A DNA stretch of 21,186 bases from Globomyces pollinis-pini (taxonomy: Eukaryota; Chytridiomycota; Chytridiomycetes; Rhizophydiales; Globomycetaceae), in the NCBI GenBank assembly GCA_025399215.1, contig MU621376.1, positions 1 through 21,186 on the forward strand, read 5' to 3'. Within the stretch, counting starts at the first letter, position 1, and every line of letters begins with the position of its first letter. The notes beneath the pieces were generated by a model. That model ran no database searches. It was not told the origin of the DNA and saw only the letters and a list, made by a program, of their open reading frames with translations. The translations under genes were made by a program, and so were the position numbers. This document shows positions 9,410 to 16,974 of the stretch, piece after piece.

Positions 9410-10306
9410 TTACCAACTAAGTTTCCCAGGACAGTATTTATCTATCAGACTACTGTAGTAAGGTTTTAACTCATTGATATCAGGTCTGGCATCTGCCTTT
9501 GAGTATAAATCAAATTTGTTGAATTCTAAAACCCAATCCAATAGTACATGATCATTTTCAGTCATGAAATGACGATATTCCCCTTTTTGGTGCCAAGGAT
9601 AGCAGGAATGGTATCGTATCATAGCTAATCCCTCTTCTGGGATTTTAGTTTTGTTATGAATCAACATCTGATACAAATATTCATCATGTCCCCACGCAAA
9701 TTTTAGGTTCTTTAGTCCACATTGCATTTGGTACATCCCTAACTTTGTTGAATATCTTGGATTAGTCATATCTTTGTTTAATTTGTTAAACTCTGGGAAA
9801 ACACATGTATCAGGAATCTGACATCCTACAACCCAAGTATCACCCCCTAAAGCCCATTGATCACCTAATGCGGTGCCCTCTTGTCCATCAACTGGATCAC
9901 CCCACAAAAATTGAATTTTACCCATATCATGAAGTAATCCAACAAGCTGAAACCAATCTGGATGACCAGCAGCTCTAATTGATTCTGCTGTTTGCAACAT
10001 ATGCTCCAAATTCGGTAAAGAAGAATCAGGATCTGAAGAATCCACATAATCTTCCAATGCCTTGAAAGCTTCCCAAATAGACATTTTCGCCTTTGAGAAA
10101 CTTCCCCACTTCTGTTGCATCTTATTTTGAAACTCGACAGTTTGGTTTTGGCGCATTAAATTGTAATGTCTATGAACGATAGCTTGCCTACTACTGTCTT
10201 GATAGTTTCTAAATGTTTCTACTGCCTTCCCCATCGGTGGTAACCCATCAGTTTTCACACCAACAGCTGGAAGAACACTTTGGAAATTATTTGATGGAAT
10301 GATCAT
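9410..10306 (-). CDS. MIOX: Myo-inositol oxygenase
   Basis: A complete single-exon frame of 298 residues. MIOX opens the ring of myo-inositol with O2 to give D-glucuronate, in the cytosol. All ligands of the di-iron centre known from the human enzyme have counterparts: H102 (EHMLQTAE), H126 and D127 (LLHDMGK), H207 (GHDEYLY), H233 (RYHSCYPWH) and D266 (EFNKFDLY). The C-terminus DKYCPGKLSW is typical. Length is slightly above the animal enzyme. It is convergent with the RIF1-like gene. It has no intron although intron-rich genes lie on both sides, which could reflect intron loss, retroposition or later acquisition. The pathway partners for glucuronate use are not in the window. Confidence 0.96.
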   Translation of the reverse strand: MIIPSNNFQSVLPAVGVKTDGLPPMGKAVETFRNYQDSSRQAIVHRHYNLMRQNQTVEFQNKMQQKWGSFSKAKMSIWEAFKALEDYVDSSDPDSSLPNLEHMLQTAESIRAAGHPDWFQLVGLLHDMGKIQFLWGDPVDGQEGTALGDQWALGGDTWVVGCQIPDTCVFPEFNKLNKDMTNPRYSTKLGMYQMQCGLKNLKFAWGHDEYLYQMLIHNKTKIPEEGLAMIRYHSCYPWHQKGEYRHFMTENDHVLLDWVLEFNKFDLYSKADARPDINELKPYYSSLIDKYCPGKLSW

Positions 10307-10346
10307 TTTTTAATTGAATAACAATTATCGTTCCATTTTCATAAGG

Positions 10347-10711
10347 ATGACCCATGAAGCCACCCCGTGTACAAACAAAGTTGTGAAACATCAACCCTTC
10401 CAGAAAGTATCAGTCGATTGGACCAAGGATCTTCAAAGATTATACGACGTTCGATATTGTGATCTGGTTCTATTACCTGAGTAATGACAAATTTTGTAGT
10501 TTAACCAAAAATATTTACTAAATTCAAACGATTGATTGAGCTGTATTTACTAAAGAAGTTGACAAAAACTAAATGTAAATGATTTGCATTTAAAGATAAT
10601 CATGAATTACATGAACTTACTCAAAAACTGTTTTCAATTTTAAAATATTGGAATACGAACAGCTCGATAATAGAAACCTTTACAGATAAAACCTCATCAA
10701 GATTTCATTAA
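10347..10711 (+). CDS. Possible small coiled-coil protein gene, structure unresolved
   Basis: Between MIOX and ISY1 there are coding-like stretches that I could not join cleanly. From an ATG at 10347 a frame of 45 codons runs with SVDWTKDLQRLYDVRYCDL, up to a TAA at 10482-10484. Further on, FKRLIELYLLKKLTKTK (about 10524-10575) and NHELHELTQKLFSILKYW (from about 10600) are open and helical, with leucine/isoleucine heptad-like spacing, ending at a TAA at 10709-10711. Linking them needs introns outside the 25-38 nt range (about 21 nt and 74 nt) or a frameshift. It may be a real small gene with unusual introns, a decayed gene, or the leader of ISY1. No family recognised. Confidence 0.3.
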
Positions 10712-10773
10712 AATTGCTTTCTCTATGTGAATCTTTGTCAAAGTTGAAAAGAAAATTTTCCTTCCAAAGATCC

Positions 10774-11596
10774 ATGGCTAATAATCAAAAAGAAAAACAG
10801 AAATCAGTCGTTCATCGATTTAGAGAACAAGAAAAACTTGAAGATGATCCATTTGATGGTCATTCGAAGCGACCGTTTACCTCACATAATGTCAACTCTG
10901 TAAAGGAATGTGAAAAATGGAGAGCAGAAATCATATCAGAAATCGTTCGAAAGATTGAAAAAATAGCAGATCGTATTTAATTGTATTCTATCTAATGCAA
11001 TTTATTTTAGCAAACATGGAAGATCATCGAGTCAGAGAATTCAACGACAGTATCAATCAATCAATGAAGGAAAAAAGACATTGGGAGACTCGAATTAAAG
11101 AACTTGGCGGTCCAGATTACATGGTACTTGAATGATAAATGTCCTTATTGGTAGAAAAAAGGAGCATCCCAATTAGAAATGGGTGGGGTGACAGTTCCTG
11201 GTACTAGAGGTTATCGTTATTTTGGTAGAGCAAAGGAATTGGAAGGAGTTAGAGAGTTATTTGAACAAGCAGCAGAAATGCAAGCCAAAATATCACCAGA
11301 AGAATTAATTCAAAGAGTTGATGCTGATTATTATGGATACCGAGATGAAGAAGATGGATTATTGTTAGCTTATGAACAGAAAAGGGAAAAAGAGCGTAAA
11401 CATAAACAATTATTTAAATTTAGAGATTGAACTGTTGAAAGATCAAGATGTAATCAATGAAGATTTTGCAAGCAATCTACTTCCTCTACCATATGTTCCT
11501 AGTCAACAAGATATTGAAGATTGGATGGTAGTGAAAAGACAACAGGAACTTGTACAAAGATATCTGGGTAAAGAAGCGAAAGTCGGAAAAGTTTGA
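10774..11596 (+). CDS. ISY1: Pre-mRNA splicing factor ISY1
   Basis: Four exons (10774-10972, 11011-11123, 11155-11395, 11424-11596) give 241 residues. ISY1 is a component of the Prp19-associated spliceosome and acts around the first catalytic step. Family landmarks are RFREQ near the N-terminus, ECEKWRAEIISEIVRK, REFNDSINQSMKEKRHWETR, IKELGGPDYM, PGTRGYRYFGRAKELEGVRELFE, DADYYGYRDEEDGLLLAYE and the C-terminal WMVVKRQQELVQRYLG. The start at 10774 was chosen because ISY1 proteins begin shortly before the RFREQ block; an open extension upstream has no ATG. Introns are 38, 31 and 28 nt. A splicing factor from a genome with such short introns is of side interest. Confidence 0.93.
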
Positions 11597-11601
11597 ATAA
11601 A
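11594..11601 (+). terminator. Poly(A) signal overlapping the ISY1 stop codon
   Basis: TGAATAAA, with the stop TGA sharing its last base with AATAAA, as in the RIF1-like gene. Confidence 0.55.
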
Positions 11602-11641
11602 AATCATCAATTTAACTGATTTAAATCTGTCTTTTTCATAG

Positions 11642-11708
11642 TGGTTTTAGTATAAATTCACCTTGTTTTTTCATGGTATTTTATCTGGTTTTTATATAAA
11701 TTCACCTT
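11642..11708 (+). promoter_or_regulatory. Duplicated TATA module in front of QCR10
   Basis: Two 23-bp copies, 11642-11664 and 11686-11708, differ at two positions and share the exact 14-mer TATAAATTCACCTT. The second TATAAA begins 40 bp before the ATG. The shorter string TATAAATTC also occurs upstream of ERG6 on the minus strand. This looks like a duplicated core promoter. Confidence 0.5.
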
Positions 11709-11734
11709 CTGAATTTTTTCGTTTTTTCTCTAAA

Positions 11735-12032
11735 ATGTTGACACAAAAATGGATTACAGTCGCTCCTTGGATTCGTAAAAGTCTTGCTGCTACTACCGGT
11801 CCTAAAGTAAAGGGATAGTGAGTTTAAATTATTTACTAATATTAGGTAATTAACTGTTCAATCATTAACATTTAGCGGTCCTTCTGTTCTTCTCTGGGGT
11901 GCTGCTGCTGGCATCTTTGTCTTGGATATTGTGGAAGTTACTCCTTTATTCCGTAGAGAAGTTTTCGCTAAATTACCTATTGTCGGTGGATACTGGCAAC
12001 GCAAAATCGAAGCTTCTGCCAGAGTTGATTAA
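11735..12032 (+). CDS. QCR10: Cytochrome bc1 complex small subunit (QCR10-like)
   Basis: Exons 11735-11817 and 11876-12032 give 79 residues. The protein has a short basic N-terminus, one membrane helix (LLWGAAAGIFVLDIV) and then FRREVFAKLPIVGGYW, the pattern of fungal QCR10 / animal UQCR11: a Trp-Gly at the helix start, then a Lys-Ile/Leu-Pro-hydrophobic-Gly motif after it. It is a single-pass peripheral subunit of complex III in the inner mitochondrial membrane. An ATP synthase small subunit was considered, but the motif order fits QCR10 better. The only intervening region is 58 nt and splits into two tandem GT...AG units. Convergent with the dehydrogenase gene, 57 bp apart. Confidence 0.8.
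11818..11875 (+). other. Tandem intron 28 + 30 nt joined at AG|GT (QCR10)
   Basis: Unit 1 is GTGAGT...ATTAG (11818-11845), with TACTAAT shortly before its 3' end; unit 2 is GTAATT...TTTAG (11846-11875), with ATTAAC near its end. Splicing as one 58-nt intron or as two steps gives the same mRNA (TA|C, Tyr codon). Confidence 0.6.
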
Positions 12033-12037
12033 ATAAA
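12032..12037 (+). terminator. Poly(A) signal overlapping the QCR10 stop codon
   Basis: The TAA stop at 12030-12032 runs into AATAAA at 12032-12037. Confidence 0.5.
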
Positions 12038-12088
12038 TCACCAATTTACATCTCATACAGAACATTACGATTTTTGATTTCAATTTTC

Positions 12089-12094
12089 TTTATT
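12089..12094 (-). terminator. Poly(A) signal overlapping the HADH stop codon
   Basis: On the minus strand AATAAA contains the whole TAA stop codon (12090-12092). It faces the QCR10 signal across about 50 bp. Confidence 0.5.
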
Positions 12095-13303
12095 TTTTAG
12101 CTGGATATTCATAAAAACCACGACCAGTCTTCTTTCCTAACCAACCAGCATCAACATATTTGATCAACAATGGACATGGTCGATACCTGAAATCAGTCAT
12201 TACTAATATTTACTTGTCATCACCAAGTTGATGGTGTAAAACTCTCATGATGGCCAAACAGGTATCTAGCCCAATGAAATCACCCAAAACAAGTGGACCC
12301 ATTGGAGTGTTAGTTCTGTTAACGTTAGTAAACATATGGAAGCAAACCTAATGGTCAAATATGTTACTTAATCACTTACCCCAGTTTCATGGTAACATCA
12401 ATATCTTCCCGAGTAGCAATACCCTTACTTATGAACGATTGAAATAACTTACTTCTTGTAGAACATATGCAGCTAAAATGAACTATAAATTGAACATATC
12501 ATTTACCTTCGTTAATGTAAGGCATTAAGATTCGGTTAGCAATAAAACCAGGGACCTAATATCAAACGAACTAAATCAAATACATCAGCACTTTGAGTAG
12601 TCACTTTTCCAAATAGTTTAGCCAACTCTAACGTGGTATTCAACGTTTCTGGTGAAGTTGCAAGACCAGGAATAATTTCTACCAGCTTCATAATTGGGAC
12701 AGGATTCATGAAATGCATTCCAATAACCTACCAAAAATGAGTTCCGTTTTCTTAAGAATATTGATTCTCCTTTCAAACCAATAAGTTATTGAATTACCTT
12801 ATCTGGCCTAGCAGTTGAAGCGGCAATCTTAGTAATAGATATTGAAGAAGTGTTGGATGCCAATATAGCATGCTCTGGAGTGATTTGATCCAAATTCATA
12901 AACAATTCACGTTTCTAACACTCAGTAATCCAGTTCAACGATATACCAAACTAGGATTTTCAGAGACAGCTTCAATAACGAAATCAGAATTTTTGAAATC
13001 TTTAATATTATCTGTAATTGATAATCGTGATAACGTTTCTGAACGTTCATCTTCAGTTATTTTTCCTTTACTGACATCTTTTTGCAACATTAAATCTACA
13101 AGAATTAACTTCAATTAAACGATACCAATAAATTTGATTCCCTTTTCAGATTGTGCTTTATTAGAGTCCAAGATAGTGACATTTTTCTTTCCTTTCAATG
13201 CAGCTACATGAGCAATTCCGACACCCATTTGTCCTGCACCAACAATTCCAACATTTTGGATTTGGGAAGCTACTGAATACGATCTTTTGAATGCACGTAA
13301 CAT
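12090..13303 (-). CDS. HADH: Mitochondrial 3-hydroxyacyl-CoA dehydrogenase
   Basis: Nine exons (13303-13126, 13095-12947, 12914-12798, 12727-12584, 12555-12507, 12472-12453, 12423-12380, 12315-12214, 12186-12090) give 299 residues. The enzyme oxidises L-3-hydroxyacyl-CoA with NAD+ in fatty-acid beta-oxidation. The first 16 residues ([16 protein letters not shown]) look like a mitochondrial presequence, and the Met at 13303 was chosen for this reason. [10 protein letters not shown] (18-27) is the NAD-binding loop. The catalytic pair is H153 (MHFMNP) and E165 (KLVEIIPG), 12 apart as in the human enzyme. The C-terminal domain carries [38 protein letters not shown] and the terminal [10 protein letters not shown]. 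Most introns are 27-34 nt; one is 70 nt and one is a 32+32 nt tandem. One exon is only 20 nt. A bacterial-type 3-hydroxybutyryl-CoA dehydrogenase has the same fold and cannot be excluded as the closest relative. Confidence 0.93.
12316..12379 (-). other. Tandem intron 32 + 32 nt joined at AG|GT (HADH)
   Basis: Reading the minus strand, unit 1 is GTAAGT...CATTAG (12379-12348) and unit 2 is GTTTGC...AACAG (12347-12316), the latter with TTTACTAACG before its end. The units are equal in length. Removal restores GTNTPMGP exactly. Confidence 0.6.
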
Positions 13304-13436
13304 TTTAATTGCTTTTGAAAATGAGAAAAAAATTATGAATTGAAGGTCACAAGGGGGTTGGTTGGTGTAACAAACTATTCCCCCACATTTGGTTAAATTA
13401 TCATGAATTGTCAAGAACTGATTTTATTCGCGTAAT
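13304..13436 (-). promoter_or_regulatory. Upstream region of HADH with G5...C5 inverted pair
   Basis: GGGGG at 13353-13357 and CCCCC at 13380-13384 (plus strand) flank 22 bp that include GGTTGGTTGGTG. AGGGG on either strand resembles fungal stress-response elements. This stands out in AT-rich DNA, but no regulator can be named. The upstream LRR-like gene ends only 133 bp before the HADH start on the same strand. Confidence 0.3.
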
Positions 13437-14869
13437 TCACAGCATACTTTCAATCCGATGATGTAGCATGGACTGGACACGAAATGATGAAGACTCGTCT
13501 TTCAAGCATCCATTGACAAGGTCATAATCATAACCATTTGATTTATCAAACTGATTACATCTTCTAATGAGCTCCAGAAAACTGAAACGGAAAGGGGACA
13601 TTATCTTTCCAATACATAATCGATTCAACAATGTTTTTTCAATCAACGTTCGTTGATCCAAATAAAACTCTATATCAAAACAACAAAGATTAAAAATATT
13701 TGAGATTGTATCATGTGTTGTAACAGTTGCCAATAATATCAATTTCCGAGTTATCATCACCAGTAAAGAACAAAGTTTCCGATTCTGTAGATGTACATGA
13801 GCATTTCGTTTTCTCAATTCTTCAATCTCTACCAAATCAGTCTCACTCAACATCGTTGACTTGTTCATCTTCAACACCTGATGGAACCTATCCACATCCA
13901 ATTCCTCCAAACTAACATGTATCCAAGCATCATAGAAGATAAAAAATTCTATAAATGGGTTTAACAATACTGGTTCAATAAGTTCAATGTTTTCTTCTGG
14001 TAAACTATACGATATGTTACAAAATGATATTGTTTGAATGGTAGATAGTTCACTTAACAATTGCTCGGCATCTGGTGATTCCAATTGACATTGTGATATA
14101 GTTAATGATTGTAGATTGCTTTTGGAAATACTTGGTGCAATATGTTTCATTGGTATAGTATCATTAGATTGTTCTAATCCCAAATAAATTAGATTTCTTG
14201 ACCGTGTAATTATATTTGCTAGTGATTCTCCCGTCATTTCATCCAAATCTCCTATTATTCATGAAATTCCTTTTGTAATTTACCTAATTGTCAAGTTTTA
14301 GTTTGATTACCTAATAAAATCAAGTATACTAAAGATTTAGTTGACAGAGAATCAAGAATCTTTCGTTTACAATAATGATTCATTGAACCTAATTGTAAAC
14401 CATACAAGGATGAATTGGATTGAATGTAATCACAACAGTCTTCAATATCTTCAATTGAAATTGTTTTTATACTTAAATAATGAATATTTCCTTTCTTCTT
14501 TAATGCTGCGTAGATATTGGTATGATCAATTGTTTGGAATTCTAAATTGGTGATGCTACTGTTGGTTTCGATGGCATGACAGAAAGATGAGATTTGTTCT
14601 TTTGGTAGCCATTCAACTGAGTATTTTGATACTGAATTATCCAGGATTGGTTCTAAATCCAACTCTCGGTTGCAAGAATCAAAAGATTGTGAATCTAGAT
14701 CTTCATCAGAGTCTTCGTCGTTTTGAATATCGGCTTCAGATCCTTCTTCATCATCTGAATCAACATAATCTTCGTCAGTTTCAGATTCAACAGCATCCTC
14801 CTTCAGATTAGATTCAACAGCATCCTCCTTCAGATTCGATTGATTGTTTGGTTGTAACTCTTCACTCAT
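13437..14869 (-). CDS. Acidic, LRR-like protein of unknown function
   Basis: Exons 14869-14311 and 14251-13437 give 457 residues; an upstream in-frame Met at 14896 would add nine, but MSEELQ is the simpler start. Residues about 1-75 are very acidic (Glu/Asp/Ser) and hold a nine-residue tandem duplication, SNLKEDAVE. Residues about 95-270 show irregular leucine-rich repeats of the ribonuclease-inhibitor kind (for example NLIYLGLEQSN and NLQSLTISQCQLES). The C-terminal 190 residues are helical and unlike anything I recognise. The acidic N-terminus suggests a nuclear or protein-binding role, but this is a guess. The intervening region is a 27+32 nt tandem intron, and the reading frame downstream is intact. 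Confidence 0.75.
14252..14310 (-). other. Tandem intron 27 + 32 nt joined at AG|GT (LRR-like gene)
   Basis: On the minus strand unit 1 is GTAATC...CAATTAG (14310-14284) and unit 2 is GTAAAT...AATAG (14283-14252). Removing both restores LVYLILLGDLDEM in frame. Confidence 0.55.
14783..14836 (-). repeat. 27-bp perfect tandem duplication in coding sequence
   Basis: Copies at 14783-14809 and 14810-14836 are identical, in frame, and encode the duplicated SNLKEDAVE unit of the LRR-like protein. Identity at the DNA level suggests a recent event. Confidence 0.85.
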
Positions 14870-15030
14870 CTTGGCAACAATTGATAAAAACCACAAATGA
14901 AATGGATAAAAGACAACAGAATCACTTACTATTGTACTATTGGGAGATTCCCAACTCCATACTCAACAATAATTGTTAGAGATCACCTTAAACTCAATAT
15001 ATTTCAAACACTATGAACAATCATCTGAAA

Positions 15031-16552
15031 TTAATTATCAGGAGTTTCAGTATCCAATGGTTTACGAACCAAAAAGAAAAACATCGGAGTAAAGAGATTT
15101 TGCTCACCAGCAGCAACAAGAGCACGGGATGCATTCATCAACAATTGAGATATTTTGTGAGTACCACTTGGAGCTAAACGAAGGGTTTCTAAACTCCATA
15201 CCATTTTATCAGTAATACTATAATCAATATCTCGTAAAACTTACTATTGTCCAATTGGTGTCATGCGGAAATTAACCAAAGAGTCATAGTCAAGGTTGTA
15301 GGTTCCTTTAAGAGTACTATACCATGGTTTAGTGGCGACCGCGTTTGGATGAGATGGATCAGCTAAATCACAATATTCTTGAATTTCAAATCCAACAGCC
15401 TTAAGAGCATTCAAACAATCAGGGATAGATGATAATCGAGGAATTGAATTGCCTTCCTAAAACAATAAGTAAAAACGAATAAAATACTTCAAGAGCATGC
15501 ATAATGGTTTTGTGGTCCATGTTGGTTTCATCATAGTTTGCAGTGGTAAGCCATTCATAACATGCAAAGTATCCACCTGGCTTCAAAGTTCTGAAAATTT
15601 CCTTATATGGGTTTTCGAGGTTACGAGAATGGCAGGTAGCTTCGACAGCATACGCAGCATCAAATGAGTTTTCAGGGAACGGCATATTTTCAAAATCACC
15701 CTAAATACATTAGTATATATGTTATTCAGATAGGATTGTGTTTTTGAGAAAGCCAATATTTGACTCATCCTAGCAAAAGCAACATCGCATAATATCCTGT
15801 TCACTTCCTTTAATAAAAAGAGACCATACAGAAATACTATTGATGATGTGCCGTAATGGAATGTAATTAAAAAATTGTCATATCGCATTTTGATCAAAAG
15901 CATTGCTGCAGCAATGATTAAGAACAATACAACTCCACAAACGGTATGGTAGAATAAAGTTAATCTTTTTACCTTAACTGCTTTGCACAAGTTAGACAAT
16001 CCAAACTTGTTGGCCAAATAACCACAACGAGCGACTTGATATTCATTGTTGTTCAAGCCGACAACTTTAGCGCCAGAGAAACGTGCAACTTCCCTCATTG
16101 GACCACCTGGAAACACAATTAGGATAGATCAAAGTACCAACACCACAGCCAACATCCAAACAAACTTGATCAGGCTTCAAGTTCAGTTTTAAAGCCAAGT
16201 AGTCTTCATGTCGAGAGATAGATTGTTGGAAAGTGGATTCATTGTACATGACAGCGAAATGGAAAGAAGAACCCCATCCTAACAGATCAGTCATAAAGAA
16301 CAAACCATATTCATAAAAGTCGGTAACTAAGTCGTAGTAATGGTTGGTGAGTTTATCAGAGCCTTCACGACGTTTAGCAACGGATTCTTCAGTATCTTGA
16401 ATACCATTTTTGTGATCTTGATCCCAGAAGGCATTGTAAGAATCGACAGTGTTTTTATGAGCAGCAGAGTCAGTATTCTTTTTCCTAAGTCTAATCAAGA
16501 AATCGTCGGCTTGAGGATCTTGAACGGGAGTAGGAAGGGTGGAGGTAGTCAT
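15031..16552 (-). CDS. ERG6: Sterol 24-C-methyltransferase
   Basis: Six exons (16552-16306, 16278-16138, 16106-15973, 15700-15488, 15456-15245, 15217-15031) give 377 residues, the usual ERG6 length. The enzyme transfers a methyl group from S-adenosylmethionine to C-24 of zymosterol in ergosterol synthesis. The sterol-binding motif [11 protein letters not shown] is at 80-90, SAM motif [10 protein letters not shown] at 123-131, then [20 protein letters not shown] and the C-terminal [21 protein letters not shown]. Introns in order are 27, 31, 272, 31 and 27 nt. The first is a multiple of three without a stop, so a naive reading keeps nine extra residues (starting LFFMTDLL) inside the sterol motif; family alignment says it is spliced. 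The 272-nt intron is exceptional here. Divergent from the MFSD10-type gene. Confidence 0.96.
15701..15972 (-). other. 272-nt intron of ERG6, about ten times the local norm
   Basis: GTAAAA...ATTTAG on the minus strand, with TACTAAT shortly before the 3' end. Flanking exons join exactly at [11 protein letters not shown], so it is an intron. The host frame stays open right through it (90 codons) and would encode two hydrophobic segments. It contains the perfect 16-bp palindrome CATTGCTGCAGCAATG (15901-15916). Confidence 0.75.
16279..16305 (-). other. 27-nt in-frame, stop-free intron in ERG6
   Basis: GTTTGT...CTGTTAG on the minus strand. Length is 3n with no stop in the host frame. Removal restores the conserved [11 protein letters not shown] motif. 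Confidence 0.8.
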
Positions 16553-16974
16553 GGGTGAAGTAAAAAATTGAGATCACGACACAGGAATTTATAGTCGGAC
16601 AGATCAATGCGTAAACGATAAGAGAAAATTGGTTAATTTGAAGTACTAGTGAACCTAACTAATAATGCTGTTGGTCAATTAATACAAGGTAGAATAGGCA
16701 TCAAGTAAACGAAGGGATTCTACCAAATTGCTATAAGCAAATAGGAAAGAAATGATTGTTACTGAATAAGGTCTGTTTGCGGATTTGCTGTATACCACCA
16801 CCCTTGATCCATTCTTGTACCCGTTGCTTGATTAAATTCGTATAAATGTTGATGTGATCTATGAATTCAAACCAATGACCACTGAATCAACGTTTAACCA
16901 ACTGCGCTTCCTATTCTTCTTAAATCACTGTTAATTCATCTCTTGTGGTGTCTTTTGCTTGTCGTTTTTCTCTC
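16553..16974. promoter_or_regulatory. Divergent promoter region between ERG6 and the MFSD10-type gene
   Basis: No gene seen. On the minus strand TATAAA (16593-16588) lies 36-41 bp before the ERG6 ATG. ATCACGACAC at 16573-16582 differs at two positions from the classical sterol regulatory element ATCACCCCAC, which would suit ERG6 but may be chance. TATAAATG at 16841-16848 points toward the transporter, 127 bp before its ATG. Confidence 0.4.

Noticed and set aside
11735..12032. ATP synthase subunit f instead of QCR10
   Set aside because: Helix position and the following KLPIVGGYW motif fit the complex III subunit better.
12728..12797. The 70-nt HADH intron as another tandem pair
   Set aside because: No internal AG followed by GT at a suitable place; it seems a simple longer intron.
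13727..13915. Plus-strand open frame within the LRR-like gene
   Set aside because: Opposite the intact minus-strand coding frame, with no family similarity.
15583..16116. Separate 177-residue membrane protein on the minus strand
   Set aside because: Its ends are ERG6 exons; the hydrophobic middle is the 272-nt ERG6 intron read through.
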